Positions 9,872 to 18,405 of a stretch of 64,000 nt of DNA are shown piece by piece (position 1 is the stretch's first letter; each line of letters opens with the position of its first letter). Position numbers and translations under genes: made by a program. The stretch is taken from contig NZ_BMVU01000001.1 of assembly GCF_014650875.1 (NCBI RefSeq), forward strand, positions 186,001 through 250,000, in the 5' to 3' direction. This DNA is from Streptomyces minutiscleroticus (GTDB lineage Bacteria > Actinomycetota > Actinomycetes > Streptomycetales > Streptomycetaceae). The notes beneath the pieces were generated by a model. The model worked only from the letters and a program-made list of their open reading frames with translations. It was not told the origin of the DNA and ran no database searches.

Positions 9872-10585
9872 GTGCTGCCAGGACGGGGACGACACGGCCG
9901 TGGTGACCGCAGAGGCGTCCTGCCGGGCGTCCCGCGCCTCCTGGGGACCCGCACCGCGTGGACCGACGCCGGCGACGGCGAGTTCTTCTGCCCCGGCTGC
10001 GGGGGCGACCGCAACTACCAGCGGATGACCGGGCGCCGCCGCTTCACCCTTCTGGGCGTACCGGTCCTGCCGCGCGGCGAGACCGGTCCCGTCGTCGAGT
10101 GCGCGGCCTGCCGGGAGCGCTTCGGCACGGACGTGCTCGACCACCCCACCACCACCCGGTTCTCGGCGATGCTGCGCGACGCCGTGCACACCGTCGCCCT
10201 CGCGGTGCTGGCCGCCGGCGGCACCGGCGCGCGCCCGTCGCTGGAGACCGCCGCGGCCGCCGTCCGCTCGGCCGGCTTCGCCGACTGCACCGAGGACCAG
10301 CTCGCCGCGCTCGTCGACGCCCTCGCGGCCGACACCGGGCGGGTCGTCGACGCGCCCTGCGGCCCCGGCCTCGCCATAGAGCTGCACGAGGCGCTGGACC
10401 CGCTGGCCCCGCACCTGGCGCCCGCGGGCCGCGAGGCCATCCTGCTCCAGGGCGCCCGGATCGCCCTGGCCGACGGCCCGTACACGCCCGCCGAGCGCGA
10501 CGCCCTCACCACGGTGGGCGCGGCGCTGACGATCTGCGCGGACGACGTGACGCGGCTGCTGGCGGCGGCGTACACGTCGTCGTAG
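9872..10585 (+). CDS. TerB-like protein with N-terminal zinc ribbon
   Basis: A 237-aa protein from GTG 9872, which has GGAGG six nt upstream. The N-terminal part has two Cys pairs, CPGC and CAAC, around GRRRFTLLGVPVLPRG, which looks like a zinc ribbon. The C-terminal two thirds (AILLQGARIALADGPYTPAERDALTTVG) match TerB-like helical domains, where acidic residues bind metal. Such proteins are usually annotated as tellurite-resistance TerB family, but a role in tellurite resistance cannot be inferred from this gene alone as no other ter gene is near. It is a single-gene unit after the leuA terminator. Confidence 0.8.
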   Translation: MLPGRGRHGRGDRRGVLPGVPRLLGTRTAWTDAGDGEFFCPGCGGDRNYQRMTGRRRFTLLGVPVLPRGETGPVVECAACRERFGTDVLDHPTTTRFSAMLRDAVHTVALAVLAAGGTGARPSLETAAAAVRSAGFADCTEDQLAALVDALAADTGRVVDAPCGPGLAIELHEALDPLAPHLAPAGREAILLQGARIALADGPYTPAERDALTTVGAALTICADDVTRLLAAAYTSS

Positions 10586-10893
10586 CCCGGCCGGTGCGGG
10601 AGGCGCGGCCCGTCCGCGGAGACGCGGGCCGCGCCTCCGTCCGCGTACGGGGCCGTGCGCGCCGCCCGCGTGTCGTCGCGCGGGGCCGTGCGCGCCGTCC
10701 GGCCCCGCGCCGTGCGGGGGCGGCCCCCCGTCCGTGAGGGGAAGGCGCCCCCGTGCGCTCCTCGCAGGCGCCCACCGCCCGGGGGCCCGTGCCCGCCGTC
10801 CGGTACCGCGTCGTACGGGGCGCCTGTCCCCTTCTCGCGGGGGCAGGCGCCCCGAGCGCTCCCCGCCGGTGCTTGCCGCCCGGCGGGCGTCCG
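10586..10893. other. Non-coding gap between convergent genes
   Basis: These 308 bases between the TerB-like and aldolase stop codons hold no convincing frame. They are very GC-rich with repeated GGGGCxxTGCGCGCCG-like words and the G/C-rich arms around 10838-10858 (CTCGCGGGGGCAGGCGCCCCG), which may act as a bidirectional terminator. Confidence 0.5.
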
Positions 10894-11829
10894 CTACAGC
10901 AGCCCGGCCGCCGCCAGGGACTCGCCCACGCGCTCCACCTCCTCCGGGGAGAGCGGCACCTGGGGCTCCGCCGTCACCGGGCAGGCGATCACGCCGCGCA
11001 GGTGCAGGGCCGCCTTGAACGCGCCGAGCGCGGCCGAGCCGCCGCCCATCCGCGCGGGGTCGCCCGCCCGGACCATCCCGAACAGCGCGCACAACCGTTC
11101 CTGCGCGGCCCGCGCCGCCGTCCAGTCGCCCGCGCGGCAGAGCTCGTACAGGCGGACGTAGCCGTGCGGGTCCACGTTCGCCAGGCCCGGCACCGCGCCG
11201 TCCGCGCCCATCGCGAGGGCCGCGTCCACCAGCAGCTCGGAGCCGGTGAGGACGCTGAAGCCGGTGATGCCGGGGTGGGCGCGGGCGCCCGTCACGACCG
11301 ACCGGAACCCCGCCTCGTCCCCGCTGGAGTCCTTCAGCCCGGCCAGCGTGCCCTCCGCCGCCAGCTCCAGGACCAGCTCCGCGGGCAGCTTGCTGTGCAC
11401 GGAGGCGGGCAGGTCGTAGGCGACGACGGGGACGGGGGAGCGCTCGGCGGTCAGGCGGTAGTGGCGGGCGATCTCCGCGGGGTGCGTCCGGGCGTAGAAG
11501 GGCGCCGTCACGACGACGGCGTCCGCGCCCGCCTCCGTCACGGACCGGACGTGGTCGAGCACGCGCGGGGTCGTCATGTCGATCGCCCCGGCCAGTACGG
11601 GCACCTCTTTGCCCACGTGCCCCGTCACCGCCTCCGCCACCACCCGGCGCTGGCGGTCCGTCAGGTACGCGGCCTCGGAGGACGAGCCGAGGACGAACAG
11701 GCCGCTCACCCCGCCGTCCAGCAGGTGGTCCACCAGCCGCAGCAGCGAGGGGACGTCCACCTCGCCCTCCGGTGTCAGGGGGGTGCAGACGGGCGGGACG
11801 ACACCGGTGAGCGGGGCGGGCACGGTCAT
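10894..11829 (-). CDS. DapA-family aldolase (dihydrodipicolinate synthase-like)
   Basis: A 311-aa class I aldolase of the DHDPS/NAL superfamily. The Schiff-base lysine is in GLKDSSGD and the catalytic tyrosine in VVAYDLP; the N-terminal GVVPPVCTPLTPEGEVD and the FVLGSSSEAAYLT motif replace the usual GTTGE, so the substrate differs from true DapA. Members act on keto acids such as sugar-derived ketodeoxy acids or N-acetylneuraminate. GGGAG lies six nt before the ATG. It follows the OppF-like ATPase gene on the same strand after 31 nt, so the pair may be what is left of a solute uptake and catabolism locus. The specific substrate is unknown. Confidence 0.85.
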   Translation of the reverse strand: MTVPAPLTGVVPPVCTPLTPEGEVDVPSLLRLVDHLLDGGVSGLFVLGSSSEAAYLTDRQRRVVAEAVTGHVGKEVPVLAGAIDMTTPRVLDHVRSVTEAGADAVVVTAPFYARTHPAEIARHYRLTAERSPVPVVAYDLPASVHSKLPAELVLELAAEGTLAGLKDSSGDEAGFRSVVTGARAHPGITGFSVLTGSELLVDAALAMGADGAVPGLANVDPHGYVRLYELCRAGDWTAARAAQERLCALFGMVRAGDPARMGGGSAALGAFKAALHLRGVIACPVTAEPQVPLSPEEVERVGESLAAAGLL

Positions 11830-11860
11830 GAGGGCTCCCTGGGTGGTGCTGACGGCACGG

Positions 11861-12880
11861 TCATGGAGACTGTTCCCGCTTTCGCGGCCGGTCGTCGGCC
11901 GGGGCGGTGGCCGTGGGCGCGGGGGCGCCGGCGGCCCGCGCGACGAGGCCGTGCGTCGGCCGGTCCGCCGGCACCGGGTGGTGGCGGCGGAAGCGGTGCC
12001 CGCCCTCGTCCGTGACGGGCGGCGGCAGGACGGCGGCGCACGTGGCGTCCGCCTTCCAGCACCGGGTGCGGAACGGGCAGCCGCTCGGCGGGCGCGTCGC
12101 CGAGGGCACGGGCCCGGCCAGCGGGATCGGGTCGACCGGGTCGAGCAGGCCGGGCGTCGCGGGGAACAGCGCTCCGGTGTACGGGTGGCGGGCGTGGTCG
12201 GTCACCCGGTCCGCCGGGGCCTCCCCGACGACGCGGCCCAGGTACATGGTGACGACGCGGTCGCCCATCCGGCGGACCGTGCGGATGTCGCGCGAGACGA
12301 AGACCAGGGCGAGGCCGAGGCGCTCCCGCAGGTCGAGGAGGAGGTCGAGGATCTGCGCGCGCACCGACACGTCCAGGGCGCTCGTCGGCTCGTCCGCCAC
12401 GACCAGGGCCGGCTCCAGGGCGAGCGCGCGGGCGACGGCGACGCGCTGGCGCTGGCCGCCGGAGAGCTGCCCCGGCAGCGCGTCCGCCAGTACGGGCGGC
12501 AGGCCCACCAGCGCCATCGGCTCCCGTACGCGCTCCTCGCGCTCCTCGCGCTCCGCGGGCGCGCCGCGCCGGTGCACGTCGAGCGGGTCGCGCAGGATGC
12601 GGCGCACCGGCAGCCTGCGGTTGAGGGCGGTCGAGGGGGCCTGGAAGACCATGCCGGCGCCCGCGCCGACCGCCGCGCGCCGCTCGGCCGGGTCCGTCGT
12701 CCACAGGTCGCGGCCGCCGAAGGACACCGTCCCGGACGTCGGCCGCTGTACGCCGACCAGCACCTTGGCGAGCGTGGACTTGCCGCAGCCGGACTCGCCC
12801 ACGACGCCCACCGTCTCACCCGGCGCGACCGTGAGGTCGGCGCCGGTCAGGGCGTACACGCGGTCGCGGGAGCGGCGCAT
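11861..12880 (-). CDS. OppF/DppF-type ABC ATPase, orphan and degenerate
   Basis: A 339-aa peptide-type ABC ATPase with Walker A GESGCGKST (28-36), signature LSGGQ (139-143), Walker B LVVADE (159-164) and the C-terminal oligopeptide-transporter region with CPFRTRCWKADATC. Two features are abnormal. The frame reaches only about 20 residues before the usual APGE, so the first beta strand of the domain is missing. The H-loop histidine is arginine (FVSRDIRTVRR, R197). No permease, binding protein or OppD partner is present. It may be a decaying gene; the alternative is a start upstream inside the opposite-strand phosphatase gene, but that frame does not look like protein. Confidence 0.75.
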   Translation of the reverse strand: MRRSRDRVYALTGADLTVAPGETVGVVGESGCGKSTLAKVLVGVQRPTSGTVSFGGRDLWTTDPAERRAAVGAGAGMVFQAPSTALNRRLPVRRILRDPLDVHRRGAPAEREEREERVREPMALVGLPPVLADALPGQLSGGQRQRVAVARALALEPALVVADEPTSALDVSVRAQILDLLLDLRERLGLALVFVSRDIRTVRRMGDRVVTMYLGRVVGEAPADRVTDHARHPYTGALFPATPGLLDPVDPIPLAGPVPSATRPPSGCPFRTRCWKADATCAAVLPPPVTDEGGHRFRRHHPVPADRPTHGLVARAAGAPAPTATAPADDRPRKREQSP

Positions 12881-12935
12881 GATGGTCCGCGACGCGCCGC
12901 GCGGACGGCGCACGGACCGGCGGGGGGAGAGCGCG

Positions 12936-13367
12936 ATGGGCGAACTGTGGGAGGACGGGGCGGCGGGCGTGCTGCGGCTGCCGTCGGGGCGGCTGGTCCG
13001 GGGCCGCGGTCTGCGCCGGCCGCTGCCGCCGGGCCCGCACCCGTCCTTCGCCGTCCACCTCCTGGGCGGGCGGCCGCCCGAGGCCCCCTGGGAGACGCGC
13101 TGGCTGCGCTGGCCGGACTTCCGGCTGCCGGGCGACCCGGAGGACGCGCGGGCCGCGCTGACGGAGGCGTGGGAACGCGCCGCCGGCGAGCGGGTGGAGG
13201 TCGCCTGCGGGGGCGGCCGCGGCAGGACCGGCACGGCGCTGGCGTGCCTCGCGGTCCTGGACGGCGTCCCGCCCGGGGAGGCGGTCGCCTTCGTGCGCGC
13301 GGGCTACGACCGCCGCGCGGTGGAGACGCCGTGGCAGCGGCGGTACGTGCGGCGCTTCCGGCGCTGA
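12936..13367 (+). CDS. Small cysteine-dependent protein phosphatase
   Basis: The 143-aa protein has a C(X)5R phosphatase loop, CGGGRGRTG, with nucleophile C91 and R97, and a WPDF motif (59-62) resembling the WPD loop of protein tyrosine phosphatases. The residue before the cysteine is Ala rather than the usual His. Size and fold suggest a dual-specificity/DSP-like phosphatase; the substrate could be a phosphoprotein or another phosphate ester. GGGGGAG lies about 8 nt before the ATG. It is divergent from the OppF-like gene with 55 nt between the starts. Codon use (nearly all third bases G/C) is that of a real gene. Confidence 0.75.
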   Translation: MGELWEDGAAGVLRLPSGRLVRGRGLRRPLPPGPHPSFAVHLLGGRPPEAPWETRWLRWPDFRLPGDPEDARAALTEAWERAAGERVEVACGGGRGRTGTALACLAVLDGVPPGEAVAFVRAGYDRRAVETPWQRRYVRRFRR

Positions 13368-14246
13368 CGGCGCGCGGCGATCGCGCGGCGTGCCGTACGG
13401 GGCGGCCCGGCGGTGCCGCCCGCGAAGGCGGCCCGGGCGGGGGCGCCGACGACGGCCACGGGACCGTCCGGCCCCTGCCGTCCCGGACGGGGGCGACACC
13501 CGGGGAGGCCGACGACGGTCTCGACGCGGTCACCGCCGCTTTCGCCGCTGTCCGCGTTTCCGCGCCGGCGGACGGAACCGGGGAAGTCGTGGGCCGCTAC
13601 GACGGGGCCGCCGCAATTCCCGTCGCTGTACGTGCTCCTGTCCCGGCGGACGGAGCCGGGGCGGCCTGATCGGACCGTGTGCGCCCCGCGTGCTCCACCG
13701 GCGCCGGATCGTCCGGGAAGTCTCCCGAAAACGCCGCCTCCGCGCAGACGGTCGGTGGCGGCTCTTTCGACCGCAGCGCGCCATGCGCTTCCGTGCGTGA
13801 CGGCCCGGTGGGCCGACTGCGGGCCGCCCGCCGGAATGCGCGGGAAAACCTCCGGTCCCAGGATCTCGTCGATCCGCCCGGCGGCGTCCAACTGCGGTTT
13901 TCGGATGGTCTGTTCGAACAGTCCGAGAGGATCGCCGGACACGGTGACCCCCGTTCAGGCTCCGTCCGGGTGAAAGCGGCTTCCTTCCTGCGCCGTTCCG
14001 GTTCCGTTCCGGAGAACTCCCGCGCCGCCTTTCGTGAACCGTTGGCCACGGGCAACCCCATTGCAGTGCACCACTGTTGCCGGACGTACGGGTTTTCCGG
14101 ATTCGCATGCGCGCCGTCACCGTTGTGCCGCAAAGAGTGAAACTCCGATGGGGAAATCGCGGGCAAAGGGGAGCACAGTGAAGAGGCATGGTTCTGTGCA
14201 TGGTGCACGACACTCGGCGGCTCGTGTCGAAGAGGCGGAGGAAACG
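13368..14246. other. Unexplained 0.9-kb stretch without a supported gene
   Basis: All six frames are open over long stretches but none has convincing third-position bias, and base composition is less GC-rich than the surroundings, especially after 13900. It carries short degenerate repeats (13565-13583, 13643-13661 and inverted relatives near 13950 and 14000) and a candidate operator-like GCAGTG-CAC-CACTG at about 14066-14080. The most protein-like frame is on the minus strand from GTG 13942 (SGDPLGLFEQTIRKPQLDAA onward, about 50 residues), which I cannot assign. It may be a decayed gene. Confidence 0.4.
13565..13661. repeat. 19-bp direct repeat, 2 copies 78 bp apart
   Basis: The 19-mers at 13565-13583 and 13643-13661 (CCGGCGGACGGARCCGGGG) differ at one base. 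Related words occur inverted near 13950 and 14000. Confidence 0.7.
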
Positions 14247-14405
14247 GTGAAGGAATTGCGCGCGGTGCCCATGGGAGCGGGAATTGCGCTGCCGACGCCC
14301 GGGGGCGGCCCGGTGGCCGGGGCGGGGGAGGCGCCCCGCCCGCCGGCGGAACCCGGCCGCTGTTCCGTCAGGACCCCGGCCCGGCTCGCGGCGGTGCCCC
14401 GGTGA
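14247..14405 (+). CDS. Small hypothetical protein coupled to the next gene
   Basis: A 52-residue frame from GTG 14247 with GGAGGA four nt upstream, beginning MKELRAVPMGAGIALPTPGG and ending in a Pro/Arg-rich tail. Its TGA overlaps the GTG of the following gene (GTGA, 14402-14405), which suggests translational coupling. Longer in-frame starts exist (ATG 14148, GTG 14178). No family is recognised. The good ribosome-binding site and the overlap are the only support. Confidence 0.4.
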   Translation: MKELRAVPMGAGIALPTPGGGPVAGAGEAPRPPAEPGRCSVRTPARLAAVPR

Positions 14406-14617
14406 CGCCGCCGGTCGGGGCGTACGCGGTCGACACGGGGACGGGACGGGTGGGCGTGGTGACGGCGCACAAAGGGGCGTACGTGCAGCTCAGGCCGGTC
14501 GGCGGCGGACGGGAGTGGGACGCCGAGCCGGAGGCGGTGCGGGCCGCGACGACGGCGGAGCGGCTGAGCGCGGCGACGGCGTACGCGAACGCGCGCAGCC
14601 GGGGCGAGGTCCCCTGA
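14402..14617 (+). CDS. Conserved small Streptomyces protein
   Basis: A 71-aa protein beginning MTPPVGAYAVDTGTGRVGVV with YVQLRPVGGGREWD in the middle and an alanine-rich helical end. Third codon positions are almost all G or C, so the frame is real. Proteins of this shape occur widely in Streptomyces, often near XRE/DUF397 regulator pairs; neither partner is visible here, though the preceding low-GC stretch may be a remnant. The predicted fold is a short beta-rich domain with a helix. Function unknown. Confidence 0.7.
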   Translation: MTPPVGAYAVDTGTGRVGVVTAHKGAYVQLRPVGGGREWDAEPEAVRAATTAERLSAATAYANARSRGEVP

Positions 14618-15099
14618 CGGGCGGCCCGTCCCCTCCGCCCGGTCCGGGCGGAACGGCCCCAGGAGCGGCGAACCGGCAGTCCGGCGGCCCGCGCACCGCC
14701 GATGGCAGGCATGGCACGGCCCTCGCCCGGAGTGCTCGAACACGTGGGAGAGGTTCCGGGAGGACGGGAGGCGCGGTGAGGGCGACGGCGCGGAGGGCGA
14801 CGCGGACCGCGGTCCGCGTCGCTGGTGGCCGTCGCCGCCCTCGGCGGCGGCCCGGACGACGCCTTCTCCTCCCTCGGGGTCTCCCCGGCCCCGCCGGGCG
14901 GGACGGCGGCCGGGGAGCGGCCGCTCCTGACCGGGACGCCGCCGGCCCGCGGCGGGCGGGGAGCCGGGCCGCGGAGGAGGGCCCGGCGGGCCGGGTTGTC
15001 GGCGGCGTGGGCGAGAATGGGAGGCATGAGTCTGTTCCCCGCCGCCGGCGCCGTACCGCCGCGCGCCCCCGCGTCCGGCGGGCGCCGCGGAGGTGCGTC
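14618..15099. other. Gap before recO, no supported gene
   Basis: These 482 bases lie before recO. The frame leading into recO is open upstream but reads as Arg/Gly-rich low complexity. One tiny frame, ATG 15026 to TGA 15103 (25 codons), has GGGAGG before it and overlaps the recO GTG by GTGA; it may act as a coupling leader. Confidence 0.4.
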
Positions 15100-15846
15100 G
15101 TGAGCCTCTTCCGGGACGACGGGGTCGTCCTGCGGACCCAGAAGCTGGGCGAGGCGGACCGCATCATCACCCTGCTCACGCGGGGGCACGGGCGCGTGCG
15201 GGCCGTGGCCCGCGGGGTGCGCCGCACGAAGTCGAAGTTCGGGGCGCGCCTGGAGCCCTTCTCGCACGTGGACGTGCAGTTCTTCGCGCGCGGCAGCGAG
15301 CTGGTCGGGCGCGGGCTGCCACTGTGCACGCAGAGCGAGACGATCGCCCCGTACGGCGGCGGCATCGTCACCGACTACGCCCGCTACACCGCCGGGACGG
15401 CGATGCTGGAGACGGCGGAGCGGTTCACGGACCACGAGGGCGAACCGGCCGTGCAGCAGTACCTGCTGCTGGTGGGCGGGCTGCGCACGCTGGCCCGCGG
15501 CGAGCACGAGCCGCACCTGGTCCTGGACGCCTTCCTGCTGCGCTCCCTCGCGGTGAACGGCTACGCGCCGAGCTTCGGGGACTGTGCGAAATGCGGCATG
15601 CCGGGACCGAACCGCTTCTTCTCGGTCGCGGCGGGAGGTTCCGTCTGCGCGGACTGCCGGGTGCCCGGCAGCGTCGTACCCTCGGCACAGGCCCTGGAGC
15701 TGCTCGGCGCACTGCTGACCGGTGACTGGGCGACCGCGGACGCGTGCGAGCCGCGGTATGTCAGGGAGGGCAGCGGGCTGGTCTCGGCCTATCTGCACTG
15801 GCACCTGGAGCGCGGCCTGCGCTCGCTGCGGTACGTGGAGAAGTAG
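15100..15846 (+). CDS. recO: DNA repair protein RecO
   Basis: The 248-aa protein has the N-terminal OB-fold of RecO (LFRDDGVVLRTQKLGEADRIITLLT) and a C-terminal helical part with a four-cysteine zinc site (CAKC and CADC around residues 164-188). RecO works with RecR to load RecA on SSB-coated single-stranded DNA in recombinational repair and anneals complementary strands. GTG 15100 has GGAGG about six nt upstream; upstream in-frame codons are not protein-like. uppS follows after 75 nt in the same direction, the normal actinobacterial order, so the two are probably one unit. Confidence 0.95.
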   Translation: MSLFRDDGVVLRTQKLGEADRIITLLTRGHGRVRAVARGVRRTKSKFGARLEPFSHVDVQFFARGSELVGRGLPLCTQSETIAPYGGGIVTDYARYTAGTAMLETAERFTDHEGEPAVQQYLLLVGGLRTLARGEHEPHLVLDAFLLRSLAVNGYAPSFGDCAKCGMPGPNRFFSVAAGGSVCADCRVPGSVVPSAQALELLGALLTGDWATADACEPRYVREGSGLVSAYLHWHLERGLRSLRYVEK

Positions 15847-15921
15847 CCCCGTGCCGGGACGGCGGAGCCGCGGCCGTCCGTCCATCCGTACGTGGAACAG
15901 ACCGAGGGAGACGAGAAGCAC

Positions 15922-16758
15922 ATGGTGGTACGCGGGATCCTGGGGCGCCAGCGCCGCGAGTACAAGACGCCGGAGCCGCACCCGTCCGGCGCCCGCGCGC
16001 CGAGGCTCCCCGGCGAGCTGATCCCGGGCCACGTGGCGATCGTCATGGACGGGAACGGCCGCTGGGCCAAGGAGCGCGGCCTGCCGCGCACCGAGGGCCA
16101 CAAGGTCGGCGAGGGCGTCGTGATGGACGTCCTCAAGGGCTGCATCGAGATGGGCGTCAAGAACCTGTCGCTGTACGCCTTCTCGACGGAGAACTGGAAG
16201 CGCTCGCCGGAGGAGGTGCGCTTCCTGATGAACTTCAACCGGGACGTCATCCGCCGCCGCCGCGACGAGATGGACGAGCTGGGCATCCGCATCCGCTGGG
16301 TGGGCCGCATGCCCAAGCTGTGGAAGTCGGTCGTGCAGGAGCTCCAGATCGCCCAGGAGCAGACGCAGGGCAACGACGCGATGACGCTGTACTTCTGCGT
16401 GAACTACGGCGGCCGGGCGGAGCTGGCGGACGCGGCGAAGGCGATGGCCGCCGACGTCGCCGCGGGCAGGCTGGACCCGGACAAGGTCAGCGAGAAGACC
16501 ATCCAGAAGTACCTGTACTACCCGGACATGCCGGACGTGGACCTGTTCCTGCGTCCGAGCGGCGAGCAGCGCACGTCCAACTACCTCATCTGGCAGTCGA
16601 GCTACGCCGAGATGGTCTTCCAGGACGTGCTGTGGCCGGACTTCGACCGCCGCGACCTGTGGCGCGCGTGCGTCGAGTACGCCTCCCGCGACCGCCGCTT
16701 CGGCGGCGCGGTCCCGAACGAGGAACTGCTCGCCATGGAGGGCCGGCAGGAGGGCTGA
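15922..16758 (+). CDS. uppS: Isoprenyl transferase (undecaprenyl/polyprenyl diphosphate synthase)
   Basis: A 278-aa cis-prenyltransferase. The catalytic P-loop-like motif [20 protein letters not shown] lies at about 40-59, followed by [11 protein letters not shown] and the C-terminal [24 protein letters not shown] that binds the diphosphate and Mg2+. It makes the long-chain Z-polyprenyl carrier for peptidoglycan and other wall glycans at the membrane. ATG 15922 is favoured: it is preceded by GAGGGAG, and residues after it ([15 protein letters not shown]) match the usual actinobacterial N-terminus. An upstream GTG at 15892 lacks a ribosome-binding site. Confidence 0.95.
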   Translation: MVVRGILGRQRREYKTPEPHPSGARAPRLPGELIPGHVAIVMDGNGRWAKERGLPRTEGHKVGEGVVMDVLKGCIEMGVKNLSLYAFSTENWKRSPEEVRFLMNFNRDVIRRRRDEMDELGIRIRWVGRMPKLWKSVVQELQIAQEQTQGNDAMTLYFCVNYGGRAELADAAKAMAADVAAGRLDPDKVSEKTIQKYLYYPDMPDVDLFLRPSGEQRTSNYLIWQSSYAEMVFQDVLWPDFDRRDLWRACVEYASRDRRFGGAVPNEELLAMEGRQEG

Positions 16759-16777
16759 CCGGCCGGAGACCGGCCGG
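16759..16777 (+). terminator. Hairpin directly after uppS
   Basis: CCGGCCGG - AGA - CCGGCCGG forms an 8-bp stem starting at the base after the uppS stop. No T-run. Confidence 0.4.
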
Positions 16778-16931
16778 GTAGCCGACCGGCGCCGGGGGAC
16801 CGGCCCGTCGCGTCCGCCGCGCGGGCCGGGACGCCCCTGCGGCGCCGCGGCCGGAGCGCCCGTACGCGCCGCCGACGGCGGGCCGTGCCGTCCGGGCCCG
16901 GCCCGCGCGCGGGGCCGGACCCGGACGTGAC

Positions 16932-16969
16932 GGAGGGGCTGCGGGCGGCGATCCGCCCACAGCCCCTCC
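16932..16969. terminator. Bidirectional terminator between uppS and zur
   Basis: GGAGGGGCTG pairs with CAGCCCCTCC and inside it GGGCGG with CCGCCC around CGAT, a 16-bp nearly perfect stem located between the convergent uppS and zur genes. Confidence 0.75.
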
Positions 16970-16987
16970 GCCGTGCCCGTACGGGGC

Positions 16988-17413
16988 TCAGCCCTCGCTC
17001 GCCGCGCCGTTCGCGCAGCTCGCGCAGGTGCCGAAGATCTCGACGGTGTGGGCCACGTTCACGTAGCCGTGCTCCGCGGCGATCGCCTCGGCCCACTTCT
17101 CCACGGCCGGGCCCTCGACCTCCACGGCGCTGCCGCAGACGCGGCAGACGAGGTGGTGGTGGTGCTCGCCGCTGGAGCAGCGGCGGTAGACCGACTCCCC
17201 GTCGGAGGTGCGCAGGACGTCGACCTCGCCCGCGTCGGCGAGGGACTGCAGCGTGCGGTACACCGTGGTGAGCCCGACCGAGTCGCCCTTGTGCTTGAGC
17301 ATGTCGTGGAGCTCCTGCGCGCTGCGGAACTCGTCCACCTCGTCCAGGGCCGCCGCCACGGCGGCCCGCTGCCGGGTGGAACGGCCGCGTACGGACGGTC
17401 CAGCGGTCGTCAC
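16988..17413 (-). CDS. zur: Zinc uptake regulator Zur (Fur family)
   Basis: A 141-aa Fur-family repressor with the N-terminal winged helix (RSTRQRAAVAAALDEVDEFRSAQELHDML, then SVGLTTVYRTLQSLADAG) and the C-terminal dimerisation/metal domain with HHHHLVCRVCG and CASCANG forming the structural CXXC-CXXC zinc site. Zn-loaded Zur represses zinc import. It lies downstream of znuB on the same strand (59 nt), completing the znuA-znuC-znuB-zur locus typical of Streptomyces. GTG 17413 follows GAGGAGG. The identity as Zur rather than FurA or Nur is supported by this context. Confidence 0.92.
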   Translation of the reverse strand: MTTAGPSVRGRSTRQRAAVAAALDEVDEFRSAQELHDMLKHKGDSVGLTTVYRTLQSLADAGEVDVLRTSDGESVYRRCSSGEHHHHLVCRVCGSAVEVEGPAVEKWAEAIAAEHGYVNVAHTVEIFGTCASCANGAASEG

Positions 17414-17472
17414 CGTTGCCTCCTCACGTCTGCGCCTTGCCCGGCCATTGTGCCAGCCGGAGCGGTGCGCGG

Positions 17473-18405
17473 TCAGACCGCTGCCCCGTCGCCGGGGCTC
17501 CGGGTGGCCGGAACCCGTACGTCCGGGCGATCGGGTCCGGCCTGCGGGATCGCGCACTCCAGCGGGTCGCCCGACGCCTGCGCCGCGGCCCGTGCCCGGC
17601 GCCGGGCGAGCGGCGCCGACAGGGCCGTGAGCACGACGAACACGGCGATGGTCAGCAGGACGATCGTCGCCCCGGGCGGCACGTCCTGGTAGTACGAGGT
17701 GACCGTGCCGCCGATGGTCACGGCCACGCCGATGGCCACCGCGATCGCGAAGGTCGCGGCGAAGCTCCGGCTGAGCTGCTGCGCGGCGGCCACGGGCACG
17801 ACCATGAGCGCGCTCACCAGCAGCAGCCCGACCACGCGCATGGCGACGGTGACGGTGACGGCGGCGGTCACGGCCGTCAGCAGGTTCAGCGCGCGCACGG
17901 GCAGCCCGGTGACCCGGGCGAACTCCTCGTCCTGGCTGACCGCGAACAGCTGGCGCCGCAGGAGCAGCGTCACCGCCACGACGAAGGCCGCGAGCAGGCA
18001 GATCGCGGTGACGTCGCTCTCCGAGACGGTGGACAGCGAGCCGAACAGGTACGAGGTCAGGTTCGAGGTGGAGCCGCCCGGCGCGACGTTGATCAGCAGC
18101 ACGCCGCCGGCCATGCCGCCGTAGAAGAGCATGGCGAGCGCGATGTCGCCGCGCGTGCGGCCGTACCAGCGGATCAGCTCCATCAGCACGGCGCCGAGCA
18201 CGGAGACGGCCGTCGCCATCCACACCGGGGAGGTGGAGAGCAGGAAGCCGAGGCCGACGCCGGTCATGGCCACGTGCCCGATGCCGTCGCCCATCAGGGC
18301 CTGGCGGCGCTGCACGAGGTAGACGCCGATGGCGGGCGCGGTGACGCCCACCAGCACGGCGGCGAGCAGGGCCCGCTGCATGAAGGCGTAGTTCAACAGG
18401 TCCAT
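17473..18405 (-). CDS. znuB: Zinc ABC transporter permease ZnuB
   Basis: A 310-aa integral membrane protein of the ABC-3 permease family with eight or nine hydrophobic helices and the conserved RRQALMGDGIGHVAMTGVGLG segment near the N-terminus. It forms the membrane channel of the high-affinity Zn2+ importer with ZnuC and ZnuA. Its ATG shares one base with the znuC stop (TGATG), so translation is coupled. The last 35 residues after ARRRARAAAQ are hydrophilic and probably cytoplasmic. Confidence 0.93.
   Translation of the reverse strand: MDLLNYAFMQRALLAAVLVGVTAPAIGVYLVQRRQALMGDGIGHVAMTGVGLGFLLSTSPVWMATAVSVLGAVLMELIRWYGRTRGDIALAMLFYGGMAGGVLLINVAPGGSTSNLTSYLFGSLSTVSESDVTAICLLAAFVVAVTLLLRRQLFAVSQDEEFARVTGLPVRALNLLTAVTAAVTVTVAMRVVGLLLVSALMVVPVAAAQQLSRSFAATFAIAVAIGVAVTIGGTVTSYYQDVPPGATIVLLTIAVFVVLTALSAPLARRRARAAAQASGDPLECAIPQAGPDRPDVRVPATRSPGDGAAV

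Noticed and set aside
9872..10585. Tellurite-resistance gene
   Set aside because: Only the TerB-like fold is present; no other ter genes, so the functional claim is not supported.
13304..13942. 212-residue minus-strand gene
   Set aside because: Only the first 50 residues look protein-like; the rest is Arg/Gly low complexity overlapping the end of the phosphatase gene, with weak codon bias.
14825..15103. 92-residue frame before recO
   Set aside because: Composition of Gly/Pro/Arg without fold; only the last 25 codons have a ribosome-binding site, reported separately as a weak leader candidate.
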